Origin: Hafnia paralvei ATCC 29927
GTDB lineage: Bacteria > Pseudomonadota > Gammaproteobacteria > Enterobacterales > Enterobacteriaceae
NCBI RefSeq assembly: GCF_001655005.1
Contig: NZ_LXET01000013.1
Location: 124,001-188,000 of the forward strand
Length of the DNA stretch: 64,000 bases
Direction: 5' to 3'
Positions 1 through 8,305 of this stretch are shown here, one piece after another. The position numbers and the translations under genes are program-made. Under the pieces are notes generated by a model that was not told the DNA's origin, did no database searches, and saw only the letters and a list, made by a program, of their open reading frames with translations. The stretch's first letter is position 1. Each line of letters opens with the position of its first letter.

Positions 1-60
1 CTTTGTTGTTATGCCACTTCGGGGTACACTAACGTTATCTCAGGCCTTTCAGGAAGAGCT

Positions 61-510
61 ATGCATTGCCCATTTTGTTCCGCCGTTGATACCAAAGTCA
101 TTGATTCCCGTTTGGTCGGGGATGGTACGCAAGTGCGTCGTCGTCGCCAATGTCTGGTTTGTAATGAACGATTCACCACTTTTGAGGTTGCCGAACTCGT
201 CATGCCCCGCGTTATCAAAAGTAACGATGTTCGCGAGCCATTCAATGAAGATAAGTTACGCAGTGGTATCCTAAAAGCATTAGAAAAACGCCCTGTAAAC
301 TCAGACGATGTTGAAATGGCCATTAGCCATATCAAATCTCAGCTTCGCGCAACCGGTGAACGAGAAGTTCCTACCAAGATGGTGGGAAATCTGGTGATGG
401 ATGCGTTGAAAAAGCTCGATAAAGTGGCGTATATCCGCTTTGCCTCCGTCTATCGTAGTTTTGAAGATATTCGCGAGTTTGGCGAAGAAATTGCCAAATT
501 GCAGGACTAA
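61..510 (+). CDS. nrdR: Transcriptional repressor NrdR
   Basis: NrdR represses ribonucleotide reductase operons (nrdAB, nrdDG, nrdHIEF) by binding NrdR boxes in a nucleotide-dependent way. The 149 residues equal the E. coli length. A zinc ribbon is visible as Cys3/Cys6 and Cys31/Cys34, with the basic run RRRRQ before the second pair, and an ATP-cone domain fills residues about 49-139. The ATG at 61 follows an AGGAAG ribosome-binding site. It is the first gene of the nrdR-ribD-ribE-nusB cluster, and ribD starts 41 bases downstream. The 60 bases before it hold only its leader; the start of the window cuts off any promoter further upstream. Confidence 0.97.
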   Translation: MHCPFCSAVDTKVIDSRLVGDGTQVRRRRQCLVCNERFTTFEVAELVMPRVIKSNDVREPFNEDKLRSGILKALEKRPVNSDDVEMAISHIKSQLRATGEREVPTKMVGNLVMDALKKLDKVAYIRFASVYRSFEDIREFGEEIAKLQD

Positions 511-551
511 GCACTGGCTTAGATTAGTAAGTTAATCTCCGGACGAAACCT

Positions 552-1673
552 ATGCATAACCAGCCGCGTGGCGATGAGTTTTACATGGCGCGAGCCTTTG
601 AGTTAGCACGCCGCGGGCGTTTTACCACAACGCCTAATCCAAATGTTGGCTGCGTTATTGTTCTTAACGATGAAATTGTCGGTGAGGGTTATCATCTACG
701 CGCGGGTGAGCCCCACGCTGAGGTTCATGCATTGCGCATGGCTGGTGATAAGGCCCGTGGTGCGACTGCCTATGTCACGCTTGAGCCGTGCAGCCACCAT
801 GGTCGCACCCCGCCTTGTGCCGATGCGTTAGTTGCAGCCGGTGTTAGCCGTGTTGTTGCCGCTATGCAGGATCCCAATCCGAACGTGGCGGGGCGTGGGC
901 TGTTTAAGCTCCAGCAAGCGGGGATTGATGTCAGCCATGGCCTGATGATGAATGAGGCCGAAGCCGTCAATCGTGGTTTCCTCAAGCGCATGCGTACAGG
1001 ATTCCCCTTTGTGCAGCTCAAAATGGCGGCATCTCTGGATGGCAGAACGGCGATGGCATCGGGCGAGAGTCAGTGGATCACTTCTGCCGCATCGCGTCAG
1101 GATGTGCAGCGCTACCGAGCTCAAAGCTCAGCCATATTAAGCTCTAGTGCTACCGTATTAGCCGATGACCCTTCATTGACGGTGCGTTGGGATGAATTAG
1201 ACGTGACTACCCAACAGGCTTATCCGCGTGAAAATCTTCGCCAGCCACTGCGCGTTATCATTGATAGCCAAAATCGTATAACGACTGAGCACAAACTTAT
1301 CTCTCAGGCAGGTGAAACCCTGCTAGCTCGTATTCATCCCGATGATCTGCATTGGCCTGAAAACGTTAAACAGTTGGCGATCCCGCAGTATGGACAAGGG
1401 ATAGATCTGGTTGTTTTGATGATGCAACTTGGCAAACTGCAGATCAATTCGGTGTGGGTGGAAGCGGGGGCATCTCTTGCTGGAGCGCTTTTGCAGGCTG
1501 GTTTAGTCGACGAGTTGATTATCTATCTTGCCCCTAAGCTCTTAGGGGATGCAGCGCGCGGTTTGTGTGTTTTGCCGGGGCTGGAACAGCTGGCTGACGC
1601 TCCCCAGTTTGTTTTTAGCGAAGTCATGCCCGTAGGACCGGATTTACGTATTGTGCTGCGTAATGCGTATTAA
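552..1673 (+). CDS. ribD: Bifunctional riboflavin deaminase/reductase RibD
   Basis: RibD carries out two consecutive cytosolic steps of riboflavin synthesis: deamination of the pyrimidine intermediate and NADPH reduction of its ribosyl side chain. The N-terminal CMP/dCMP-deaminase-like domain shows the zinc motif HAE at residues 55-57 and PCSHHGRTPPC at 79-89. The C-terminal half (from about residue 148) is the RibD_C reductase domain. The length of 373 residues is close to the family norm (E. coli 367). It lies between nrdR and ribE, as in E. coli, with a 172-base gap before ribE that contains hairpins and a possible promoter. Confidence 0.97.
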   Translation: MHNQPRGDEFYMARAFELARRGRFTTTPNPNVGCVIVLNDEIVGEGYHLRAGEPHAEVHALRMAGDKARGATAYVTLEPCSHHGRTPPCADALVAAGVSRVVAAMQDPNPNVAGRGLFKLQQAGIDVSHGLMMNEAEAVNRGFLKRMRTGFPFVQLKMAASLDGRTAMASGESQWITSAASRQDVQRYRAQSSAILSSSATVLADDPSLTVRWDELDVTTQQAYPRENLRQPLRVIIDSQNRITTEHKLISQAGETLLARIHPDDLHWPENVKQLAIPQYGQGIDLVVLMMQLGKLQINSVWVEAGASLAGALLQAGLVDELIIYLAPKLLGDAARGLCVLPGLEQLADAPQFVFSEVMPVGPDLRIVLRNAY

Positions 1674-1745
1674 CCTGCTCTTCGGGTATTGTTTTTACTG
1701 ATTTATTTTTGTTTCAGTTCGTCTCTAGCTCAAGTAAGCAAAATG

Positions 1746-1817
1746 CACCTGAGCAGGTGACGAAAGAATGTGATAGAATCCGCCCCCCTATTAGCTCTTC
1801 TAGAAGGGATAGGGGTA
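1746..1817 (+). promoter_or_regulatory. Hairpin-rich leader upstream of ribE
   Basis: The 172 bases between ribD and ribE contain two inverted repeats: CACCTG-AG-CAGGTG at 1746-1759, and CCCCTAT paired with ATAGGGG at about 1785-1817. Between them is TGATAGAAT, which resembles a sigma70 -10 box (TAGAAT). No -35 element at good spacing was found. The structure does not resemble an FMN riboswitch. It could mark a separate ribE-nusB promoter or a transcript-processing or attenuation element; the function is unknown. Confidence 0.35.
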
Positions 1818-1845
1818 TTGAACATCAAGATTTTAAGGAAACTGC

Positions 1846-2316
1846 ATGAAAACGATTGAAGGCGTTGTCGCTGCTCCGCAAGCTCGTATTGCTATCGCTA
1901 TTGCGCGTTTTAACAATTTCATTAACGACAGCTTGCTGGAGGGTGCCATTGACGCCCTGAAGCGTATTGGCCAGGTTTCTGATGACAATATCACTGTAGT
2001 CTGGGTTCCGGGTGCTTATGAACTGCCATTAGCCGTTCGTGCACTGACCGACACCAATCGCTATGATGCGGTTGTCGCTTTGGGAACCGTTATCCGTGGT
2101 GGCACTGCCCACTTTGAATTTGTTGCGGGTGAATGCAGCTCCGGTCTAGCAAGCGTTGCGATGAACAGCGTTGTGCCGGTCGCATTTGGCGTACTGACTA
2201 CCGAAAGTATCGAACAAGCCATTGAACGTGCAGGGACTAAAGCGGGTAACAAAGGTGCAGAAGCTGCCCTGACCGCTCTCGAAATGATCAATGTTCTTAA
2301 AGCAATTAAAGCCTGA
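1846..2316 (+). CDS. ribE: 6,7-dimethyl-8-ribityllumazine synthase
   Basis: Lumazine synthase (ribE, also called ribH) condenses the pyrimidine product of the RibD branch with dihydroxybutanone phosphate to form lumazine, the substrate of riboflavin synthase. The protein has 156 residues, the usual length, and shows the family features: ARIAIAIARFNNFI near the N terminus, the WVPGAYELP segment and the GTVIRGGTAHFEFV segment that form the active site. These enzymes assemble as large icosahedral shells or pentamers. The ATG at 1846 follows AAGGAAA. nusB follows after 20 bases, so the two are probably cotranscribed. Confidence 0.97.
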   Translation: MKTIEGVVAAPQARIAIAIARFNNFINDSLLEGAIDALKRIGQVSDDNITVVWVPGAYELPLAVRALTDTNRYDAVVALGTVIRGGTAHFEFVAGECSSGLASVAMNSVVPVAFGVLTTESIEQAIERAGTKAGNKGAEAALTALEMINVLKAIKA

Positions 2317-2336
2317 TTTTTAGTAAGGGGAATTCC

Positions 2337-2756
2337 GTGAAACCTGCTGCTCGCCGCCGCGCCCGTGAATGTGCTGTTCAGGCACTTTATTCTTGGCAGA
2401 TATCCAAAAACGACATTGCTGATGTTGAATATCAGTTCTTGTCAGAGCAGGACGTCAAAGATGTCGATATTAGCTACTTCCGTGAGCTGTTGTCTGGCGT
2501 CGCCACTAACGCAGAGTATCTGGATGGCCTGATGGCTCCAGTATTGTCGCGTCAGTTGGAAGAATTGGGTCAGGTTGAGAGAGCGGTTCTGCGTATTTCT
2601 CTGTTTGAACTGAGCAAGCGCGAAGACGTCCCTTACAAAGTGGCAATCAACGAAGGTATTGAGCTGGCAAAAACTTTTGGTGCAGAAGATAGCCATAAGT
2701 TCGTCAACGGTGTGCTGGACAAAGTTGCCCCGACTATTCGTAAATCTAAAAGATAA
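2337..2756 (+). CDS. nusB: Transcription antitermination factor NusB
   Basis: NusB binds boxA RNA together with NusE (ribosomal protein S10) and supports antitermination on rRNA operons. The 139 residues match E. coli NusB in length and almost residue for residue (KPAARRRARECAVQALYSW at the N terminus). The start is a GTG at 2337 after an AAGGGG ribosome-binding site. The end of the ORF is followed by a strong hairpin terminator at 2811, so nusB is the last gene of this transcript before thiL. Confidence 0.97.
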   Translation: MKPAARRRARECAVQALYSWQISKNDIADVEYQFLSEQDVKDVDISYFRELLSGVATNAEYLDGLMAPVLSRQLEELGQVERAVLRISLFELSKREDVPYKVAINEGIELAKTFGAEDSHKFVNGVLDKVAPTIRKSKR

Positions 2757-2810
2757 AATTGCTGTTCAGGTTCACCTGACGGAAGCCCTCGGGCCATCTC
2801 GTTTATTCAA

Positions 2811-2833
2811 AAGGCCGGTTTTCCGGCCTTTTT
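2811..2833 (+). terminator. Rho-independent terminator after nusB
   Basis: An eight-base-pair stem AAGGCCGG / CCGGCCTT with a TTTT loop is followed by a T run. It lies 55 bases after the nusB stop codon and ends the nrdR-ribD-ribE-nusB transcript, implying that thiL has its own promoter or is expressed by read-through. Confidence 0.9.
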
Positions 2834-2893
2834 GTTGGGTAAAATCAGGTGAATAGATAATGGCGATAATTTAAACCAATCAGGAAATGCGTT

Positions 2894-3871
2894 ATGGCAT
2901 GCGGCGAATTCGATGTTATTGCCCGCTACTTTAACCGTCATCGGACGGCTCGGCGAGATGTGCAGCAGGGCATTGGTGATGATTGTGCTTTGCTCTCGAT
3001 CTCTGAGAAACAGCTGATTGCAATCAGTACAGATACTTTAGTCTCTGGTATTCACTTTTTGCCAGATATCGATCCAGCCGATTTAGGCTACAAATCTCTG
3101 GCGGTGAACCTCAGCGATTTAGCAGCAATGGGCGCGGATCCTGCTTGGGTTTCGCTGGCGCTGACGCTGCCTGAAATCAACGAGCCTTGGCTTGAGCGTT
3201 TTAGCGATAGCCTGTTTGAGCAGCTCGATTACTACGGCATGCAGTTGATTGGCGGTGATACTACACGCGGGCCGTTGAGCATTACGTTCACCATTAATGG
3301 TTTGGTGCCTGCGGGCCGTGCTTTGCTGCGTAGCGGTGCGCGTATTGGCGACTGGATCTACGTTACAGGTACGCTGGGAGATAGCGCTGCAGGGTTAGCG
3401 ATTTTGCAAAATCGTCTAACGGTGGCTGATGAAGATGAACGTAACATGTTGATTCAGCGTCATCTTCGTCCACATCCTCGCGTGTTGCAAGGTCAAGCAC
3501 TGCGTGATTTAGCGAGCTCGGCGATTGATATTTCTGATGGTGTGATTTCAGACCTAGGTCATATTCTCAAAGCGAGCGACTGTGGTGCTAATCTCTATTT
3601 AGACGACCTGCCACTGTCAGCGTGTTTGACCAATAATACGACGCCAGATCAGGCGTTGCAGTGGGCGCTTTCCGGTGGTGAAGATTATGAGCTCTGTTTT
3701 ACTGTTCCAGAGATGCATCGCGGAGCATTAGACGTCGCACTGGGCTTACTGGGGGCTGACTTCACCTGCATTGGACAAATTGCACCGGCCGCTGACGGCA
3801 TACGCTTCTGGCGCGGAAACGATCAGGTTGAGTTGGACTTTCAGGGGTTTGATCATTTTGGCAAAGATTAG
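2894..3871 (+). CDS. thiL: Thiamine-monophosphate kinase
   Basis: ThiL phosphorylates thiamine monophosphate with ATP to give thiamine diphosphate, the active cofactor. The 325 residues match the E. coli length. It belongs to the PurM-like ATP-grasp-type superfamily: visible signatures are GIGDDCALL, STDTLV, NLSDLAAMGADP, GGDTTRGPL, IDISDGVISDLGHI and SGGEDYELCF. Its 3' end overlaps the start of pgpA, as in E. coli, so the two are translationally coupled. Further downstream, dxs supplies a precursor for the thiazole part of thiamine, and thiI acts in the same pathway. Confidence 0.97.
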   Translation: MACGEFDVIARYFNRHRTARRDVQQGIGDDCALLSISEKQLIAISTDTLVSGIHFLPDIDPADLGYKSLAVNLSDLAAMGADPAWVSLALTLPEINEPWLERFSDSLFEQLDYYGMQLIGGDTTRGPLSITFTINGLVPAGRALLRSGARIGDWIYVTGTLGDSAAGLAILQNRLTVADEDERNMLIQRHLRPHPRVLQGQALRDLASSAIDISDGVISDLGHILKASDCGANLYLDDLPLSACLTNNTTPDQALQWALSGGEDYELCFTVPEMHRGALDVALGLLGADFTCIGQIAPAADGIRFWRGNDQVELDFQGFDHFGKD

Positions 3872-4379
3872 CAAATACGATAGCAAGGCGGCAAAAGCAC
3901 GCCTGCGCATGAGCAATCCTTGGCATCTTTTAGCAACGGGATTTGGCAGTGGGCTAAGCCCGATCATTCCAGGCACAATGGGATCTCTCGCGTCGATCCC
4001 ATTCTGGTTGCTGCTGATCCAGCTACCGTGGCAGCTTTATTCGCTGATAGTGATGTTTAGCATCTGCATTGGGGTTTATATCTGCCATCGTACGGCCAAG
4101 GATATGAAAACTCACGACCATGGCAGTATCGTGTGGGATGAGTTTGTTGGCATGTGGATTACGTTGATGGCTTTGCCAGTGAATAGTTGGCAGTGGGTAT
4201 TGGGTGGTTTTCTGGTTTTCCGCGTGCTAGATATGTGGAAACCATGGCCAATCCGTTGGTTTGATCGCAATGTTCACGGCGGTATGGGCATCATGGTGGA
4301 TGATATCGTGGCGGGCGTTCTCTCTGCGTTGATTATCTATGTGATTGGCCATCACTGGCCAATAGCGCTATTTGGTTGA
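3849..4379 (+). CDS. pgpA: Phosphatidylglycerophosphatase A
   Basis: PgpA is an inner-membrane phosphatase that dephosphorylates phosphatidylglycerophosphate to phosphatidylglycerol. The conserved core is clear: MSNPWHLLATGFGSGLSPI, PGTMGSLAS, HDHGSIVWDEFVGMW and DMWKPWPIRWFDRNVHGG, with several hydrophobic membrane segments. No ATG fits. I chose the TTG at 3849, which aligns with the E. coli N terminus (176 residues against 172). A second TTG at 3858 (173 residues) is better spaced from the AGGGG at 3843 and is a real alternative. A longer ATG-started reading from 3771 would overlap thiL by 100 bases and is unlikely. Confidence 0.93.
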   Translation: MIILAKISKYDSKAAKARLRMSNPWHLLATGFGSGLSPIIPGTMGSLASIPFWLLLIQLPWQLYSLIVMFSICIGVYICHRTAKDMKTHDHGSIVWDEFVGMWITLMALPVNSWQWVLGGFLVFRVLDMWKPWPIRWFDRNVHGGMGIMVDDIVAGVLSALIIYVIGHHWPIALFG

Positions 4380-4398
4380 AAATATTGAAGAGGTTATC

Positions 4399-4464
4399 GT
4401 GAGTGAGTTAGATGCTTTTCGCGATAACCCTGTTCGGCACTTTCTAGAACCGTTGAGTCATTAG
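4399..4464 (+). CDS. Possible 21-residue small ORF
   Basis: A GTG at 4399 preceded by GAAGAGG with five-base spacing opens a 21-codon reading frame that ends at TAG 4462-4464, between pgpA and the convergent yajO. The start codon region is part of an inverted repeat: GGTTATCG at 4392-4399 pairs exactly with CGATAACC at 4422-4429. I do not recognise the peptide. It could be chance, a remnant, or a small regulated peptide. Confidence is low because no comparison with related genomes is available. Confidence 0.22.
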   Translation: MSELDAFRDNPVRHFLEPLSH

Positions 4465-4470
4465 TATGCG

Positions 4471-5445
4471 TTATTCAAATCCGGTTTGTTCATGAGGCTG
4501 GTAAGCCATTTCTAACTCTGCAATCTCTTCGGATTTGAGCTCAATATCCAATGCAGCAATCGCATCTTCCAACTGAGAAGCGCGCGATGCACCAATAATC
4601 GGCGCGGTGACGACCGGCTTACTCAGCAGCCATGCGAGTGCAATCTGCGCCATTGATACGCCATGGTCGGCGGCAATGGCGCTAACTCTTTCAGCAATTT
4701 GACTATCGGCTTCATCAGTTGCATCGTAGAGCTTTTTACCAACCTCATCTGAAACCAAGCGTGCAGTGGTTTCTCCCCAAGGTCTGGCAAGACGCCCCCG
4801 AGCCAGCGGGCTCCACGGGATAACGGCAATATTTTCCTTCTCGCATAACGGATGCATTTCTCTTTCTTCTTCACGCTGAATTAAATTGTACTGATCCTGC
4901 ATTGAGACAAATCGTGCCCAACCGTTTTGCTCTGATACCGCTAACGCTTTGGCAAACTGATGTGCATGCATCGATGACGCGCCGATATAGCTGACTTTTC
5001 CAGCTTCAACCACGTCATTTAAGGCTTCCAGCGTCTGCTCAATAGGCGTGTCGTAATCCCACCGATGGATTTGCAGCAGATCGATATAGTCTAAATTTAG
5101 GCGCTGTAGGCTGTCATCGACAGATTTCAGGATAGATTGACGTGATAACCCACCTTCTAGGTTGCTCAGAGGGAAATAGACTTTGGTTGCCACCACAATT
5201 TTGTCGCGCGACATAAATTTCTTGATTGCTTTGCCAAGAATTTCTTCACTGCTGCCGTCCGAGTAGCTATTTGCTGTGTCAAAAAAATTGATGCCAGCCT
5301 CATAGGCCTGTTGCAGCATAGGCAGACTGCTCTCTTCTGGTAAGGTCCACGCATGATTGCCGCGGCTGGGTTCTCCATAGGTCATACAGCCTAAACATAA
5401 GCGAGATACGTAGAGTTCAGTGCTGCCAAACTGGATATATTTCAA
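4471..5445 (-). CDS. yajO: Aldo/keto reductase YajO
   Basis: YajO is an NADPH-dependent aldo/keto reductase that in E. coli has been linked to 1-deoxyxylulose-5-phosphate formation from ribulose 5-phosphate. The protein has 324 residues, the same as E. coli, with FFDTANSYSDGSSEE (catalytic Asp and Tyr), the DLLQIHRWD strand-helix region, SMQDQYNLI and the C-terminal GASRASQ cofactor-binding region. The start appears to be TTG at 5445, nine bases from a good AGGAGG on the minus strand; no in-frame ATG lies near it. In E. coli yajO is next to dxs; here the T6SS island separates them. Confidence 0.95.
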   Translation of the reverse strand: MKYIQFGSTELYVSRLCLGCMTYGEPSRGNHAWTLPEESSLPMLQQAYEAGINFFDTANSYSDGSSEEILGKAIKKFMSRDKIVVATKVYFPLSNLEGGLSRQSILKSVDDSLQRLNLDYIDLLQIHRWDYDTPIEQTLEALNDVVEAGKVSYIGASSMHAHQFAKALAVSEQNGWARFVSMQDQYNLIQREEEREMHPLCEKENIAVIPWSPLARGRLARPWGETTARLVSDEVGKKLYDATDEADSQIAERVSAIAADHGVSMAQIALAWLLSKPVVTAPIIGASRASQLEDAIAALDIELKSEEIAELEMAYQPHEQTGFE

Positions 5446-5811
5446 AATACCTCCTATGAAGCCATTGTTGATGAATCTTTATTTTCTTTCTAATAAAATT
5501 TCCAATAACTTATGTAATGATTATGGAATATTTCTAAAAAATATCAAATATCGAAAGTTGCTGAGATTATTGATGCTCAAAAGTTTAGAGTGAACTCATT
5601 CATAAAAACGATATTGAGAGTGATGGTTGGGCGTTCTTGTATATTAAATATATATTTATTCAGTACGATTTAATTGTTTTGAATAAATTATTAAATTATA
5701 CGAAATTATCATGAGCATTTAAAAATGATATAACACTGAGTCTGTAGATGGTTAATGTATCTGCGGTAGGGATTTTTCTTAAGATTCATAATGGACTAAG
5801 TGGAACGCTAT
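5446..5811. other. AT-rich intergenic region at the T6SS left border
   Basis: This 366-base AT-rich stretch separates yajO (leftward) from tssB (rightward) and marks the left edge of the T6SS island. I see no ORF, tRNA, attachment-site repeat or integrase remnant. It must hold the promoters of both flanking genes. A candidate T6SS promoter at 5706-5734 is listed separately. No sequence close to a sigma54 -24/-12 element was found here. Confidence 0.7.
5706..5734 (+). promoter_or_regulatory. Candidate sigma70 promoter for the T6SS operon
   Basis: TTATCA at 5706-5711 and TATAAC at 5729-5734 are 17 bases apart and face tssB. They match the sigma70 consensus at 4/6 and 5/6 positions. Transcription would begin near 5741, leaving a leader of about 70 bases. 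In such AT-rich DNA chance matches are common, so this is only a candidate. Confidence 0.4.
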
Positions 5812-6321
5812 ATGAACAAAAAATCAGAAGGGAGCGTAGCCCCGAAGGAAAGAATCAATATAAAGTATGTTCCTTCAACGGGGGAGCAGCATGATGAGGT
5901 TGAATTACCATTAAATCTACTCGTTATTGGGGATTTGAAGGGAACCACTGAAGAGCTTTCCATCGAGGAACGCCCCGCTGTATCTATTGATAAATACAAT
6001 TTCTCTTCAGTGATGAGAGAGGCTGGGTTGAAGCTAGATATGGATGTTCCAAACAGATTAGATGAAAACTCTAAAGAAAATATGCGTGTACGATTAGAGT
6101 TTGAATCGATGGTGGATTTCACTCCCGATCAAGTTGCTCATCACGTGCCTGAATTAAATAAGCTATTAGAATTAAGAGAAGCATTGGTCGCCTTAAAAGG
6201 GCCATTAGGAAATATACCAGCATTCCGCTCACGCCTACAGTCATTGCTCTCTGATGAGTCAATTCGTGAACAGTTACTAAGTGAGCTGAATATGACCCTT
6301 CCATCTGGGGCGGATAAATAA
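5812..6321 (+). CDS. tssB: T6SS sheath small subunit TssB (VipA)
   Basis: TssB pairs with TssC to build the contractile sheath of the T6SS tail in the cytoplasm; ClpV disassembles it after firing. The 169-residue protein has the ImpB/VipA family pattern: an N-terminal RINIKY segment, ELPLNLLVIGDLKG, the NFSSVM region, and the C-terminal helix LLELREALVALKGPLGNIPAFR. I start it at ATG 5812; a GTG at 5800 would add four residues. It is the first gene of the T6SS operon, and tssC follows after 56 bases. Confidence 0.95.
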   Translation: MNKKSEGSVAPKERINIKYVPSTGEQHDEVELPLNLLVIGDLKGTTEELSIEERPAVSIDKYNFSSVMREAGLKLDMDVPNRLDENSKENMRVRLEFESMVDFTPDQVAHHVPELNKLLELREALVALKGPLGNIPAFRSRLQSLLSDESIREQLLSELNMTLPSGADK

Positions 6322-6377
6322 TTAATTTCGGTTATTTATCAACATAATCTTTTGAGTATAAAACAGGAATTAACTCA

Positions 6378-7861
6378 ATGTCCTTAGAAACAGAAATCGA
6401 AACATCCGGTACGGAAGAGCGTGCGTTTGCACCTTCTTTACTGAATGAGATAATGGCACAAACAAGGTTGGCTCCAGGTGATGATGCCTACGACATTGCT
6501 AAGCAGGGCGTATCGGCATTTATCAGCAATATTCTAGAAAATGGAACTAATAACGAGCCGATTAATAAGTTATTAGTCGACAGAATGATTGCGGAGCTTG
6601 ATAAAAAACTCAGTTCACAGATGGATGAAATTCTTCATGATTCTCGATTAAGGATTTAGAGTCTTCATGGCGTTCATTAAAACTTCTCGTTGATCGTACT
6701 GATTTTAAAGAAAACATTAAAATTCATATTCTCCATGCGACTAAAAGTGAGCTATTGGACGATTTTGAATACTCACCTGAGATTTCTCAGTCTGGATTCT
6801 ACAAACATGTATATGCCAGTGGCTATGGGCAGTTCGGTGGTGAGCCAATAGCGGCTGTGGTTGGAAGCTATGCCTTTAACCAGAGCTCAGCGGATATGAA
6901 ATTGCTGCAATATGTCAGCTCTGTGGGGGCGATGGCACATGCTCCTTTCCTCTCTTCCGTAGCGCCATCATTCTTTGGCTTGAATAGTTTTACTGAGCTA
7001 TCGGCAATCAAAGAACTCAAGGCTGTTTTTGAAGGCCCTGCATATGTGAAATGGCGGGCTCTGAGAGAGACTGAAGACTCTCGTTATATTGGACTAACGG
7101 CTCCTCGCTTCTTGCTGCGTTTACCGTATGATCGTAACGATAATCCTGTAAAAACCTTCAATTATGAAGAGGATGTGAACGCCGATCATGAGCATTACCT
7201 ATGGGGAAATACGGCTTATTTATTGGCTACTAATTTAACCGACAGTTTTGCTAAATATCGCTGGTGTCCAAATATCATAGGCCCTCAGAGCGGCGGTGGG
7301 GTTAGCGATCTCCCTGTTCATGTCTATGATTCTATGGGGCAGCTCCAGTCAAAAATCCCTACAGAAGTTTTAATTACCGATCGTCGAGAGTATGAACTCG
7401 CCGAGGAAGGCTTTATTACTTTAACGATGCGTAAAGGGAGTGATAACGCGGCATTTTTCTCTGCAAACTCGGTGCAAAAATGCAAAGTATTCCCGCCGAC
7501 TCGCGAAGGGAAAACGGCAGAAACTAATTATAAATTAGGAACTCAGCTCCCTTATATGTTCATTGTGAACCGACTGGCTCATTACATTAAGGTATTGCAG
7601 CGTGAACAGTTAGGGGCATGGAAAGAGCGTCAGGATTTGCAGCGCGAGTTAAACCAATGGATACGTCAGTTTGTTGCCGATCAAGAGAATCCTCCTTCCG
7701 AGGTGCGTAGCCGTCGTCCTTTGCGTGGTGCTACGATTGAGGTCTCTGATGTTGACGGTGATCCTGGATGGTATCAGGTGTCTATGTCTGTTCGTCCGCA
7801 CTTTAAATATATGGGCGCGAGTTTTGAACTATCACTTGTTGGTCGTTTAGATAAGGACTAG
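6378..7861 (+). pseudogene. tssC: T6SS sheath large subunit TssC (VipB), frameshifted
   Basis: TssC forms the sheath with TssB. The gene is read in two frames. The N-terminal part (6378-6659, 93 residues) carries KLLVDRMIAELDKKL and then runs into a stop. The rest continues in another frame, with sequence such as LESSWRSLKLLVDRTDF before 6755 and then YKHVYASGYGQFGGEP. The join lies within 6641-6656, around CGATTAAG; restoring one T there (CGA TTT AAG) gives one uninterrupted protein of about 494 residues, the family length. No XXXYYYZ slippery heptamer is present, so programmed shifting is unlikely. Either the gene is broken, which would disable contraction, or a base is missing from the assembly. 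The downstream genes look intact. Confidence 0.9.
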
Positions 7862-7864
7862 TGC

Positions 7865-8293
7865 ATGTCAGCCCTCACGCCGTGGCGAAGGACTCGGGCG
7901 TGCAGTTTATTTGGGCGTATTGATGAGGAGGTATCAGCAAAGCCATTCGATAAAACGAGTGATTTGCTGGTATCTCTAAAGCAAAACCTAAATGCTGTGC
8001 TGAATTCACGCCCTGGATGTTGCCAAAGTAGCCCTACACTAGGGGTTATAGATTTTAATGATGCAACGGGAACCTCTGTTGATATATCAGCGTCGGTTTG
8101 TTTGGCGATTCAGCAATGTATTGAAAATTTTGACCCTAGGATAAAGTCCGTTGATGTGGCGACATTTAACAATGAAAACGATCCGTTAACGCTTTTTTTT
8201 CAGGTCAAAGCACATATACATTTCGAGGATATCGACAGCGTTGTTAATTTTAATATTCAGCTTGATGATAACTCACGCTATCAACTTCGTTAA
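7865..8293 (+). CDS. tssE: T6SS baseplate subunit TssE
   Basis: TssE is the gp25-like wedge component of the T6SS baseplate that starts sheath assembly. The protein has 142 residues with the GPW/gp25 pattern: LFGRIDEE near the N terminus, LKQNLNAVLNSRPG, GVIDFNDATG, and IQQCIENFDPRIKSVDV in the middle, followed by a beta-rich end. The start ATG at 7865 follows AAGGA. It sits between tssC and tssF, the usual order. The double Cys in GCCQ is a small oddity without obvious meaning. Confidence 0.92.
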   Translation: MSALTPWRRTRACSLFGRIDEEVSAKPFDKTSDLLVSLKQNLNAVLNSRPGCCQSSPTLGVIDFNDATGTSVDISASVCLAIQQCIENFDPRIKSVDVATFNNENDPLTLFFQVKAHIHFEDIDSVVNFNIQLDDNSRYQLR

Positions 8294-8305
8294 ATTAATT
8301 TAAAT

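Noticed and set aside
1674..1845. FMN riboswitch before ribE
   Set aside because: The conserved multi-stem FMN element is not recognisable; only two simple inverted repeats are seen.
5446..5811. Attachment site or integrase remnant at the T6SS left border
   Set aside because: No tRNA end, flanking direct repeat or recombinase fragment could be seen.
6641..6656. Programmed ribosomal frameshift in tssC
   Set aside because: No X XXY YYZ slippery heptamer or clear downstream pseudoknot is present; a lost base explains the break more simply.
6755..7861. Separate gene starting at TTG 6755
   Set aside because: TssC homology continues upstream of this TTG in the same frame to 6641, so it is the rest of a frameshifted tssC, not an independent gene.
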